64,000 nucleotides of DNA from Stomorhina lunata (GCA_933228675.1 OW121741.1:58756037-58820036); one strand, 5' to 3'. Counted from the stretch's first letter, positions 45,552-56,603 are shown. The notes: generated by a model from the sequence alone, not told the origin. A program made the numbers and translations.

Positions 45552-47163
45552 TTATGCCATGTGGAAAAACTTCAATTCCTGATGAAAGCGCTCGCCGTGT
45601 TCGTCGCTCACGTCTCCTAAATTCTCAGGGAAAAAATCCAAACGAGAATGCAGAAAGTGTATTTTAAGTGACATGTGCACTCCCATGGCTTCATAGTTCT
45701 TTACCAGATCCTCAACTATGTCCTTATAATTCGGGCTTTTGTTGTTTCCTAAAAAGTTTTCCACAACAAGCCTGAAGGAATTCCATGCTGCGGCTTCGAT
45801 GGGTGATAACAGCTTTGGGAATTTTTCATCTTTCAAAATTTTTTTTTATCTCGGGTCCTGCGAAGACTCCTTCTTTAATTTTTGCCAGCGAAAGGTAAGG
45901 GAAAATTGACCGTAAATAGGCAAAAGCTTCAACTTCTTTGTCTAATTTTTTGGCAAAATTTTTAATCAAACCCAATTTTATGTGCAGCGGCGGAAGTATT
46001 ATATTTTCACGGTTCTCTATTAGTGGTTTGCGCTGAACATTCGCTTCTCCAACTACAGGTTTCGTTCGTACCGGCCATTTTTTTTTTATATAATGCTGAT
46101 CATCAGCGCGGCTATTCCAAAGGCACAGAAAACAGCAATGTCGCGTATAGCTTCCTTGGAGTCCACACAGAATGGCCACAACTTTAAGGTCGGCTCATAT
46201 TTTCCAATTGTATTTCCTATACTCTATGCATTTCAGCAAAATGTCCATAGTTTCATAGTTCTCCTTTGAATGAACCGCATGAGCAATAGGAACAGATGGC
46301 TTTTCATTCCCATTATGTAAGAGAACTGCCTTCAAGCTCTCTTTGTTGCTGTCAATAAACAACCTCCATTCGTTGGGGTTGTGAATTTGGTGAAGCTCTT
46401 GGAACAAGCCTGAAATGTCCCTGCAAAAACATATTTGGTCTTTCTTTGTATAAAATTTTGCATACTCCTTGTGACGGTTTCTGTACGCTGTTACTTTCAC
46501 TTCTGAAGCCGCAAATCCACACTGTATCATCCGAGACGCAAAAAGTTCGGATTTCTCCTTAGTGAGACCAAAATCGCGCACCCAATCGTTTAGTTCAGTA
46601 ACAGTAATTTTCGCTTTGCACCCGGCTCAAATTCGCTTGCATTTGACTCGGACTCTTCTTCTGACGATTCTGCTTTTTGAAGAGATGCACCAGGGCACAC
46701 TGGATATGGCACATCATGCGAATGTGGTACTGGAAGCGCAAACGATCCCACTTGAGCGTAGTTCCATTTAAAAAATCTTCCTACCCCACTGTTTGTGGTG
46801 AGGCAAAAATAACAGTCTGTGGAATGGCATAGCGGCTTTTTCCACATCATTGGTGTATCGAATTTCATATGGCGGCTAAAATTAAAATAAATTACTATAT
46901 TCGCTATGTATAATGTGTTTAAATAAAAATTCTTACCTTCCGCCAGCTGCCCAGTTGGTTAAGATTATATAGCAAAGATCACACAGCGACTTAGGTGTCC
47001 ATGGTTCTGTGATATTTGGTAAAATACCAAAATAATTCAAATAGTGCAATTGTACTGCTGGAGTAAACTTGTGTGCGTGATTTTTTTTTATAAACTGGCC
47101 ACAAACATTGCAGATATTGTCTGGATCGTTCAAACACTCGAACACACGTAGTCTTTTACTCAT
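45552..47163 (-). pseudogene. transposase-like gene with one intron, broken
   Basis: Exon 1 (47163-46937): MSKRLRVFECLND, a Cys/His cluster (CNVCGQF, later CDLC) and an aromatic segment. A 61-nt intron (46936-46876; GTAAGA...TTTTAG) joins phase-correctly to exon 2, which reads MMWKKPLCHSTDCYFC, VPHSHDVPYP, an acidic Ser/Glu stretch, ELNDWVRDFGLTKEKSELFA, EWRLFIDSNKESLKAVLLHNG, ADLKVVAILCGLQ, CCFLCLWNSRADDQHYI, LPPLHIKLGLIKNF, FLGNNKSPNY, IHFLHSRLDFFP and SDEHGERFHQEL. The wording matches a widespread family of uncharacterised animal proteins. A catalytic triad of Asp (LFIDS), Asp (ADLKV) and Glu (EHGERFHQ) is my inference. Damage: frameshift near 46615, TGA at 46195-46197 in place of a usual Cys, an A-run frameshift near 45840, and a C-terminus cut short after FHQEL. 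Confidence 0.75.
46876..46936 (-). other. intron of the transposase-like gene
   Basis: 61 nt, GT...AG, with donor GAAG|GTAAGA and acceptor TTTTAATTTTAG|CC. Removing it keeps the family reading frame from exon 1 (227 nt, phase 2) into exon 2. The length is typical of fly introns. Confidence 0.8.
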
Positions 47164-47261
47164 TGTCTTCCTTGCGTTTTCTAAATATTAACTTCTTTAC
47201 ACTTTCACAGACAGTTTTGAAATGCAATTGATAACCGTGTCTCCTTATGTTTAAATATGTA

Positions 47262-47900
47262 TGAGCATGTAGTGCTGTAAATAAATTAAAAAAGACTAAT
47301 TTGTTTATTTTAAATTAAGTTCAAATGTATTTATTCGTTTGCGTTGGGTAGGTAAGCTGTGCAAATAATGAAAATCAAAAAATCGTGAAATAGCGGAATT
47401 TCGGTCGTTTACCAAAAAAATAATAAGTCGGCCATTTGTCATCAGATTTTGTTAAGTAAGGGCTTATTTTCTTTGGAAAAGTGTCAGCTAGACGTAAAAA
47501 AAATAAAATCGCTGTTAACATCTCGTTTTATATTTTATATGAATTTTTATATGAATTTTTCAGCCACATTTTTACTAAAAAAACCCAGTTTTTTAAATTT
47601 TTTAAGCCGCCAACATCAAAACTACTAATCCGATTTGAAAATTTTCTGAGAATAAGTTGTAGACGGCTCAATTGTCTTTAATTTGAGTAGTAGTAGGATA
47701 AAATAGGTCAAAGAAGACTAAAGATATGCTCAAAATAGTAAGTGTACCTCCAAAAATTAAAAAAAAAAAAAATTAAAAAATTTGTATCTCGCAAACCAAT
47801 CGACAGAAAAATTTTTAAAATTCATTTTCGTGTTCAGTAGGTCCAAATCCATGAGAAAAAGTATGCTAGAAGCAAATAACAAAATGGCTGTTGCCTAGTG
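47262..47900 (-). repeat. right long terminal inverted repeat
   Basis: Reverse complement of 44788-45446. It would contain the promoter for the minus-strand gene that starts at 47163, just inside it. It ends CCTAGTG at the (TA)n tract. Confidence 0.88.
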
Positions 47901-47901
47901 T

Positions 47902-48085
<184 letters not shown>

Positions 48086-48091
48086 TGTATA

Positions 48092-48481
48092 TTAAATCCG
48101 TTGATCAAGAAACAGGTCCGAATATTAAAAATTTGCAAAGAACGATTAATGATTGTGTAACCAATCTGTCGTTACTGGAAGTTACTCCTGAGATATTTTA
48201 CCACGTTACCCTAGTTTGTATTTGCGCCACAAAGTTGTCAGCTAGGACCTTTTTTGATTTATTGTCACTGAACAAATTCCTATTAATTTGAATAAATAAC
48301 AAATAGAGTTGCACTGGCAATCTCTATAAAATTTCCGTTAGATCAAGATTTGATTACTTATTGTTATTTTCTCAACAGAAAGATTCAATAATAAGATACA
48401 GGTTTAAAGAAAAAAATAAAAAAAACAAAGTTGCCAGAAAACACTCTCAGTCCTTGGGAGCAGTCTAAGAAATCTTCCTCC
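48092..48481 (+). pseudogene. BEL gag fragment with a short insertion
   Basis: Codons matching element 1 ([33 protein letters not shown]), then interrupted at 48240 by a 184-bp insertion, resuming at 48424 (KLPENTLS). It ends at the deletion junction near 48481. Confidence 0.85.
48240..48423 (+). mobile_element. short A-tailed insertion (SINE-like or truncated retroposon)
   Basis: Splits the gag fragment and is flanked by acaaagttgtca (48229-48240) and acaaagttgcca (48424-48435), a 12-bp direct repeat with one mismatch where the uninterrupted element has a single copy. It ends in an A-rich tract (aaagaaaaaaataaaaaaa). Those are marks of LINE-driven retroposition. No Pol III boxes were recognised, so its source is unknown. 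Confidence 0.6.
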
Positions 48482-49553
48482 ACCAGGTTTGACATATGAT
48501 GAACGTTATCCAAAAATATTGCCGTATTCTGCGCGCTTTACCCGTTTATTTGTGGAACATGTTTATAAATGCTCTGCTACATTCTTTAATACTTCGACTA
48601 TTGAGAAGTGAGTTTTGGGTCCCGAAATTGAAAAACTTGATTCGTACAGTAATTCGAAACTGCAAGGAATGTACCATACACTCTGAACGTTCGTCTCTAT
48701 CGAGACCGCTTACCCACACCGGACTAGATTTCGCAGGTCCGTTCGACATAAAATCATATGCTGGTAGAGGTTGTCGAATCAACAAAGGCTATGTTTTGAT
48801 TTTCGCATATTTTGCAACAAAAGCAATTCATTTAGAAGCAACCGGTGATATGTCGACGGAAACATTCCTATCGGCTTTCGCTAGTTTTTTGTCACGCCGA
48901 GGATGTCCGGCACATTTGTACTCCGATAATGGAACCGCATTCGTCGGTGTAGCTAATTTACTTGAGATTGACCGAAAGCAGTTTTCAGCCAGTGAAATGG
49001 CATTTTATACCCCCCGGAGCTCCTCATATGGGCGGCGTAAAGAGTGTAAAAACTCACTTACGTAAAATGTCTGGTGTGCAGAAATTCACATTTGAGGAGT
49101 TTATAACGATGTTAACCCGCATTGAAGCAGGTCTTAACTCGAGACCTTTAACGGCAATGAGTGAGCATCCCACAGATTTAGTTCCATTAACCCCAGGACA
49201 TTTTTTGGTAGGAGCCACTTTTGACACCCCTGAACCCGATCATTCTGATCTTCGTTTGAGTATTGCCAATAGGTGGCAAAAGCTCAAGGTGCTCCACCAC
49301 CAATTTGCTTTGAGATGGAAGCATGGATTATGGAGTAAAATGGAAATGCCCACAAAAAGATTTTGAGGCAGGTGACTTAGTTGTGATCCGTCAGGATAAT
49401 TTACCCCCAAATGAATGGCGGCTAGGTCGTATAGAAAAAACTTATGTAGGGCAAGATAGCAAAGTCCGCACTGCGGACGTGAGAACAGCTTCAGGCGTTT
49501 TCAAAAGGCCTATCGTGAGGCTAGTTCTCTTACCCAATTCAGAAGCCCACTGA
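48482..49553 (+). pseudogene. BEL integrase, degenerate copy
   Basis: Same order as 4702-5893: H2C2 remnant (8-nt loss removes part of AHGGHS), [40 protein letters not shown] with loss of the LWEAG codons including the catalytic Glu, then KSVKTHLRKMSG, and a C-terminal domain ending NSEAH at 49553. It keeps the A run that element 1 lost, which shows that loss to be secondary there. Frameshifts near 48700, 48985 and 49322. Confidence 0.88.
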
Positions 49554-49555
49554 TT

Positions 49556-49601
49556 ATATTTTTTTTCTCTCTTCCAAATCTTTTTCTTTTCCGCTCTGCA
49601 G
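49556..49601 (+). promoter_or_regulatory. splice acceptor tract before ORF3 (second copy)
   Basis: Pyrimidine-rich run ending CCGCTCTGCAG at 49601, then ATG at 49607. Same design as 5892-5937 despite nearby substitutions, which supports it as a functional part of the ancestral element. Confidence 0.6.
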
Positions 49602-49606
49602 TTATA

Positions 49607-50153
49607 ATGGCATCCCGTAGTTAAGAGGTTCGCCGCAAACCCGAGGAATCCTCAGCTGAGAAGCGACTACCCCGCGATGAGAGCCTTAGGAACTATCGCT
49701 TGTGTAAGAGTGAGCACGCACTGAGGCTTTGCCCCAAGTTTCGCAGAATGCCGTTGGAGCGGTGGGAAACTGTTAAACGGTTTCAAAACTGATTCAACTG
49801 CTTGGCACACACTCACATGGTGTCTAAATGGAAGAGTCGTGAAAGGAGCATGAAGTGTTGTGCCGAGCACCACACGCTTCTCCACCGACATAAAAGGCAA
49901 ACGAAACACCCAGAACCCCGTGCAAAATAGTGGGACTCAAGCAGGCGGCAGTTCAAAGGCTCAGAAGAAGAAGAGCAATAAGCGATGGAAGAAGGCAGCC
50001 AAGAAATCCGGCACCAATACTAACCAGGGCTCTTCCTGTTCCTATCAGCAGCACAACTAACAACCACAACGCCAACTGCAGCCACGTATGGCACAAAACT
50101 CTACCCCGGCTACCATAATCATTAATGTTATGTCCGGGCAGATTGCACCCTAG
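49607..50153 (+). pseudogene. BEL ORF3 zinc-knuckle gene, decayed copy
   Basis: ATG 49607, then TAA at codon 6 (49622-49624). Downstream the knuckle region is recognisable, with damage including a stop in place of a knuckle Cys near 49790. The Lys-rich tail and the ending TPATIIINVMSG..IAP with TAG at 50151-50153 are retained. It shows ORF3 is a regular part of this family and not a chance ORF. Confidence 0.8.
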
Positions 50154-50334
50154 TTTTTAATTATTCATTTTAAAACAAAAAAAAATAAATAAATTATAAA
50201 TGAATTTTTTAAACAAAAGAAGAAAGATTTTTTCTATTTACCCAAAGATTTTATACCCCCCAGTGAATTCAACCTCCAAATTTTCTGTGTTTTTTTATTC
50301 TTATATTTTCTTAAACAAAATATTCCGGAGAACA

Positions 50335-50467
50335 TCTTATAATCTAGAATATTATCGATAAATAAATTTCTTTATTATACTCCCTAGTTCTATTATATAT
50401 AAGATATTCATCTTGTTGAGCTATATATAAAAATCAAATAATTTTAATTTTCGGAAATAAAAAAATT
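50335..50467. other. unassigned AT-rich spacer
   Basis: Nothing recognisable between the truncated BEL LTR and repeat family E. Confidence 0.4.
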
Positions 50468-51491
50468 TTTGATCGCACACTAAATTTTTTTTTTTTTTGG
50501 GAATGTAAAATCCGTTCGCGTTAATGATTTTACGCGATGTGCGAAAAAGTTATGACGGTTAAAACAAAAATTTCTAAAAAAAATTAAAAACTATTTTATT
50601 TTTATTAGTTTTATGTGGGTTTTGACACAACTTATATATTTTCAGGTGTTCTGTCGTTTCATGGTATTATGGTAGCTTACATATGCCTTAACACGAAGAA
50701 ATAATGCAATTATGCAAGTGAAAAAAAAAATTTTTAACAGCGATTTTCGCGAAATTTTACAAAATGTGAGTCTTAGTGAAATTCTGCTGCCTTGACTTAT
50801 GGACAAATTTAATTTAAAAGAATTTTTTATTTAAATATAAGTTTTAATTTTCTAAGATATAAAATTCTTATTTGGTCCATAAAATCATTAATCCTTATAA
50901 TATTTTGGTGCGCTTCAAATCTAAGGTAAAACTTTATTAAAGAATAGTTTTAAGACCATTCCTGATCAGTTTTGAGCTTAATTCGCGATGTGCTTCATTG
51001 ATTTGTTTTTAGATAAAACCTTCGCGTTCTCAGTTAATAAAGAGATTTTTGACAAACTTTTGATGCAAATCGGTTATGAATGACATCGCTATAATGCTGC
51101 GATCGGCAAAAGCTAGCCCGAGGGCATTTATCTTTTTTATGTTCACACATATTGCTCACACATATAGGAAAAATATAACAAATGTTTATCTTAAGATAAT
51201 AATTCTCTCATGAGCATGTAAACAAATGAGTTGTGTTGTTAGTATCTTACTAACAAAACAAGTTGTTTGTTTGAGTAAAGGGCATAGATAAAGAGAGAAC
51301 TACAAAAATAACCCACACAAACACAAGATGCAATAGTATTATTTTGCGGGACACTGCTTTAATGCCTTATGTGATTTTATCTCAGTTTGCATTCTAAAAC
51401 CATTTAAACCAATATGCACTTTTTTGCACGATTTTCAAAATCTTCATAAAATTTTAGCAAACAATGATTTTTTGGTGCGCTTTTGCTTTTA
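50468..51491. repeat. repeat family E, copy 1
   Basis: Shares gcacactaaattttttt, aaaatccgttcgcgttaatg, attttacgcgatg, gttatgacggttaaaaca, aggtgttctgtcgttt and aaccttcgcgttctcag with 54721-55489 and 62438-63206. This copy has about 280 extra bases (51080-51360). No ORF. Its ends (gcacactaaa and, reversed, gcgcaccaaa) look weakly inverted. Unclassified non-coding repeat. Confidence 0.7.
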
Positions 51492-52175
51492 GGTGCAAAT
51501 GGTAAAAAGCTCGGTTTACGCGGTAGTTTGAAAATTTTCATTCATATTTGCGAGTGTGCTCCACGAAAAACCGGCATTGTGTAAAATTCACGCTCAAAAA
51601 CTCCTCATTTACACCTGTCATATATTGTACCTATATAGAGCACATTAGATATATATCATGATGCGAAATTGAAAGATCTACAAATCGTTATCTATTTTTT
51701 TCAAATTCTTTAAGGCGGCCAAAAAATATGCGAAAAAAATTAAAAAGTGTCGAAAACGAGCTTCAAATTTTGGCAGCCATTAAGTAGTATTTAAAGTGAC
51801 AAAATTAAAATTTAGAGGAAAGTGGATTTATACCCTAAGTGTGGTGTCTATTTCGTAGAACAACGACTTGGGTCCAAGTGTTAAAACAAATGCAGAAAAA
51901 GACGAAATATGAAGAAAAACTTGAATGCTTCAATCGATTTTTTAACGTTCTTTTTAATTTGCATGCCAATAACGCTTAGAAGCGCAAATTTGCGCAACTA
52001 GTATATTGTGTTCAGTATACAGAAGTTTTTGCGAGTTCAAGATCTTTTAGATTTTCCGAACTCCTAAGGGTACAAAAATTATTCGAGTTGAAAGTCGGTT
52101 TCAAAGGAATAAAAACTGTTTGATTTTTGCCAATATATATGGACAAAACTCAAATAGTTTTAATTTTAAGAATTA
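51492..52175. other. unassigned, no gene seen
   Basis: AT-rich sequence without a recognisable protein or RNA signal. The first 200 bases may still belong to repeat E. Confidence 0.4.
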
Positions 52176-52590
52176 AACAAGTAAGAGTGGTATATTCGGC
52201 TTTGCCGAATCTTGGATACCCTTCACCAATTGTGTTCCAAAAGTAAAGTACAAAATCGTAAGAATATATTGATAATTATATAGTTTCTGATTACTGACTT
52301 AGTTGAGCCCCACACAAATGCTTCATATGTATATTAATTTTCTTTTGTTCATACTAAATGTAATTCCTAGCAATATTTGGTTATACTAGTATTATATGCA
52401 AAGAATCTTTAAAATTAAGAGTCGGAAAACGAAAAGCTTTTCGGTGGCGTCATCATCTAGAATAGTTATGGACCCAAATTTTTGGTTGGGCAGGTGCCTG
52501 ATGTCTAAGGCAGCGTCACTTGGATTCGAAAGTGATATGTGTCTATTTTACGAACATTTAATAAAGTTCGATAGACCAGATAAACCGTGC

Positions 52591-52741
52591 AGTAAAGATG
52601 CTTCAAAATGTAGATGCCCTTAGATTTGCAATAGCACATCGATTTGATGAAGATTAAGTATGTATGTATGTAGTAAAGATGCTTCAAAATGTAGATGCCC
52701 TTAGATTTGCAATAGCACATCGATTTGATGAAGATTAAGTA
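52591..52741. repeat. 70-bp direct tandem repeat
   Basis: 52591-52660 and 52672-52741 are near-identical (agtaaagatgcttcaaaatg to gatgaagattaagta), separated by a short tgtatgtatgt tract. A local duplication inside the DINE-like element. Confidence 0.88.
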
Positions 52742-53335
52742 TTCTGGCATGCAACCCAAAAACACAGTGTCCAGTGAGGGTTGTGTACTTTAATTCATAC
52801 GAATTATCCAACTAGTAAAAGTTCTTGATTAGTTATGTAAAACTTTGAAGTTAGCGGACTGATTTAGGTCAAAGCTTTAACAATGATTGTCAATGTATAC
52901 AAGCCTTAGAATTATAAGGTATATACTCTTAGTTTTAGATACATACGAGTACGTGAAATATATAGCTTTTAAATGAATGAATATCAGCTTTGTCGGAAAA
53001 TTTATTAAAGATTTACTTATTAATCTGAAGTTAGTTAACTAATTAAGATGAATACTTCAACAATAATATTTGGGATGTATTGTTCTTTCGATCTGTCCGA
53101 TGGATGTGTGGAAAGTTTTGCTCTAGTTCTTTATGCAATTATAATGTGATTTAGTTTATCAGCATTAAAGTGATTCCCGGTCGGAGTTATATGGGAGATA
53201 ACAGTAAATGTGAACCGAGGTCGCCCATTTTCAATACCGAACTTTTCAAGAGATCAGAAATATTTTTGTCAAATGTTGTCCCTCTAGAAAGATTATTTTA
53301 GGCGCTATCGCCCTGAATTAGGATATTGTACAACG

Positions 53336-53401
53336 TCTTTATACTAAATGTCATCATCGTGTCTATTATAATAGATACGATGATGACATTTAGTATAAAG
53401 A
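53336..53401. repeat. 66-bp near-perfect palindrome
   Basis: Two 33-bp arms (tctttatactaaatgtcatc and its complement at the other end) with no loop and one mismatched pair near the centre. As RNA it would form a long hairpin; as DNA, a cruciform. It lies inside the DINE-like element. Confidence 0.88.
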
Positions 53402-54720
53402 TAATTATAATTTGTCATTTATTAGCTACTAAGAGATTGCCTTAGGCGAAGTTATATGGGAGCAATTGTCAAACGTGAACGGATTTCTCCCAATTGCAAT
53501 TAAAAAATTTAAATTTTCGTTGATATTTGAGATACATACATACAAATGTAGGTTTTGAACGCATATCATGTACTTAGCTGCATTTTTTGTACTTCCTAGG
53601 AAGACTGCCTATAACTTGATATATAATGCATTCTCAAATTTTATAATAATGTTCAAAAGTCAGACACAAAATTAAGATAAATGCAGTGTGTCTGTCTGCT
53701 AAAATCAGATTTGTGGAGCTCCTGGAAGGTATACCCATATGCATTTTACACAAAATTTTAGGATATCGTCCCACCCTGCATTTCATTGTTGTCGATCAAA
53801 ACAAGTGAAATATCGCTTAAACACTAAATTATATCTACCACAAATTACCGAGTGCATCAGAATTTAGGTAATCCGCTGTGAAGAACGCTATTAAATTTGA
53901 TCAAAATAAACATCTAAAATATCGACAAAAAAGGAGCTCCAAAAACTTGACTACAAAAGCTCCAAAGGACAGACAGGTAGACGGACTGACAGACAGACAG
54001 GTAGACGGACGGACAAACAGACGGACGGACGTCGCGAAATCAATTCTCCTGCCGATTCTGAGTCGATCGGTACAATTTGAATGGTATTCATAATAAGATT
54101 TGTGGAGTTTACATATCAGACTTTAGGAAATCCTCACACAAAGAACGCTGTTAAATTTCATCACAATCGGTCCATAAACACCTGAGATATCGCTGAAACA
54201 ATACTTACAAAATGTAAACAAAATTTCTTAGACACGTACTTTGGGCAATTTGCTGTACATCACAAGTAGTGTTTTGATAAAATTTTACAGAGTGCTTTGG
54301 GGAACCATTTCCTACAATCTGATATATAATATATTATCACATATACACCAGGAGTATAGTTTTTCTCTTGTTATTTAAAAGTGTGTTTCAATCCAAAATT
54401 TTAAAATTTTCTTCTAATTTTTGGTATTTTTTCGATATTTTCGGTGTTTATAAACCGATTTTAATGAAATTTAATAGCGTTCATTGCGGGAGAATTTCCT
54501 AAAATCGGGTATATAATTTATGTAAGTCCATCCTCCAGGGGCTTCAGAAACTTGATTTCAACAGACAGACGGACATCGCTTAATCGATTCTCCTCCCGAT
54601 TCTGAGTCGATCGGTATTATGGGGTCTACGATCACTAATAAAAAAATTACAAACGGAATCACAAACTTATAATACCCTTTCACCTATTGGTGAAGGGTAT
54701 AAAAAATTCAAAAAATTGTT

Positions 54721-55489
54721 TGATTGCACACTAAATTTTTTTGGGGTTCTATTAAGGAAGCTTAGTGAATGTAAAATCCGTTCGCGTTAATGATTTTACG
54801 CGATGCGCGCAAAAGTTATGACGGTTAAAACAATAATTTCTAAAAAAAATTAAAAACTATTTTATTTTTATTAGTTTTATGTTGATTTCGACACAATTTA
54901 TATATTTTCAGGTGTTCTGTCGTTTTATGGTATTATGGTAATTTATATATGCCTTAACACGAAGAAATAATGCAATTATGCAAATGAAAAAAAAAAATAT
55001 TTTTTAACAATATTTTTTTTATTTTTTTAACCGCAATTTTCGCGAAATTTGACAAAATGTGAGTCTTAGTGAAATTCTGCTGCCTTGACTTATGGACAAA
55101 TTAAATTTAAAAGATTTTTTTTATTTAAATATAAGTTTTATTAGGTGCATATCTTTTTAAGATATAAAATTCTTATTTGGTCCATAAAATCGTTAACCCT
55201 AGTAAAGCCTTATTAAAGAATAGTTTTAAGACCATTCTTGATCAATTTTGAGCTAAATTCACGATGTGCTTCATTGAAATGTTTTTGGATAAAACCTTCG
55301 CGTTCTCAGTTAATAAAGAGATTTTTGACAAACTTTTGATGCAAATCGGTTATAAATGACATAGCTTTCATGCGTTATGTGATTTTGTCTCAGTTTGCAA
55401 TCTAAAACCATTTAAACCAATATGCACTTTTTTGCACGATTTTCAAAATCTTTATAAAATTTTAGCAAACAATGATTTTTTTGGTGCGC
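54721..55489. repeat. repeat family E, copy 2
   Basis: As copy 1, without the 280-bp segment. It starts gattgcacactaaattttttt directly after the DINE-like terminal hairpin and ends ttttttggtgcgc. Confidence 0.7.
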
Positions 55490-55596
55490 TAAGCTTTCTT
55501 TCATTTTTAACATTTGTGTGTAATAGATTAAATAACTGCAATCCTTTATATAATAGACATCTTTTCATTGCACTATTTGTTGCTCTATGTATCCTA
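55490..55596. other. unassigned spacer
   Basis: Short AT-rich stretch; nothing recognised. Confidence 0.4.
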
Positions 55597-55690
55597 GTTG
55601 GTGGTGTGGCTTAGTTGGTTAGCACGTCGACTACTAAGCATAATATCACATTGAGCCTGGGTTCGATCCATGGTCACGGCAACATCAATT
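55597..55690 (+). repeat. tRNA-like Pol III head (SINE-like)
   Basis: A-box-like TGGCTTAGTTGG (55607-55618) and a perfect B box GGGTTCGATCC (55659-55669) about 53 bases apart, with tRNA-like words ggttagcacgtcgact between. It directly precedes the fold-back element. It resembles the tRNA-derived 5' part of a SINE; a functional tRNA is unlikely because arm pairing is poor. Confidence 0.65.
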
Positions 55691-55704
55691 TCTGTAATTA
55701 TTGT

Positions 55705-56106
55705 GGTATGTGATGGAAATCGATCGATTTCTGATATATTTTTGAGATAATTTTCGGTCATTTCCCATAAAAAAGTGGATATTTGGTCCTTAGCCCTTTT
55801 GATTGATATCTTATCTTTCATTTGGTTTGAATTTTTTTGTGGAAATGGGGGAAATTATCACAAAAATGTATCTGAAATCGATCGATTTGAAAATGATCGA
55901 TGTGATGAAAATCGATCGTTTTGAAATCTATCGATTTCTGATATATTTTTGAGATAATTTTCGGTTATTTCCCATAAAAAAGTGGATTTTGGTCCTTAGT
56001 CCTTTTGATTGATATCTTATCTTTCATTTGGTTTGATTTTTTTTGTGGAAATGGGGGAAATTATCACAAAAATGTATCTGAAATCGATCGATTTCCATCA
56101 CATACC
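55705..56106. mobile_element. 402-bp fold-back element
   Basis: Perfect 27-bp inverted ends (55705-55731 ggtatgtgatgg... and 56080-56106 ...ccatcacatacc), each containing aatcgatcgatt, itself palindromic. Inside are two direct repeats of about 163 bp (from 55726 and from 55933) separated by an atcgatcg-rich linker. No ORF. Target duplication not evident. Confidence 0.8.
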
Positions 56107-56603
56107 GGATTAATTTTTATTAAAAATATTGAAGTATTAACCCACTACTAGCTGTTTGGTCCGCGGGAGATATCTAATTGTTTCTCCTACCACCCACGGT
56201 TGGTTCCCCACCCATGAGTGGGAGGCATTCCCTATCCGCCACCTGGGGACGCGCCCTCTAGGGATTAGGTTCCCCCGAACCTAAAGTAAAGTACTAAACT
56301 GTAGCGTCTGTTCAACATATTAGTTGAGGCTGCAAGCGGGCGTCTGTTTCGGATCGATAGACTCGCTCTACTAACGTGGTTCTTGTCTTTGGACTCATCA
56401 TCCATCGACTTATCACTTACGATGTTTTAAGCATGGAAAGAAACAACATTATAGAATATACTACTCCAAGGGGTAATCAAGCGAGAAATCCCCCTGCTAC
56501 GGCAGCTGGCACAAGGATTTTGGAGGTGCCTTATCTATGCAAGAACTTCCTGATGAATGAAACCAATTCTAAAAAATCGAACTATAAAAACTAATATAGG
56601 CAT

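Larger units (their letters stand above)
44788..47900 (-). mobile_element. DNA transposon with very long inverted repeats
   Basis: 3,113 bp, ends CACTAGG...CCTAGTG, flanked by TTA on both sides (44785-44787 and 47901-47903; possible 3-bp target duplication). Inverted repeats of about 659 bp (left) and 639 bp (right) match closely along their length except for small indels. The 1.8-kb centre encodes a transposase-like protein on the minus strand. I cannot name the superfamily with confidence. Confidence 0.8.
48086..50334 (+). mobile_element. internally deleted copy of BEL element 1
   Basis: Contains a gag fragment (matching 1211-1405), a deletion of about 3.3 kb joining gag (tcttcctcc) directly to the pre-integrase region (matching 4702 on) at 48481, integrase, the splice tract, ORF3 and a truncated LTR end (50283-50334, ending GAGAACA). 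It lacks most of the 3' UTR and LTR as well. It diverges from element 1 by scattered substitutions and indels. Confidence 0.88.
52176..54702 (+). repeat. DINE-1/mini-me-like element, long copy
   Basis: Starts aacaagtaagagtggtata with the palindrome ttcggctttgccgaa and tacccttcaccaat. It ends with ccgattctgagtcgatcgg, attacaaacggaatcacaa and a terminal hairpin tacccttt cacc/ggtg aagggta (54673-54699). It holds (GTCY)-type runs at 53690 and, reversed, 53970-54035 (gacagacaggtagacgg). Non-coding. Open stretches at 52396 and 53878 are chance. It contains a 70-bp direct repeat and a large palindrome. Confidence 0.7.

Noticed and set aside
53878..54093. Open stretch with DRQVDG-type repeats
   Set aside because: Reads through a (GTCY)n core in a DINE-like element; no family resemblance.
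55597..55690. Functional tRNA gene
   Set aside because: A and B boxes are present but acceptor and T-arm pairing is poor and it precedes repeat sequence; SINE-like head is more likely.
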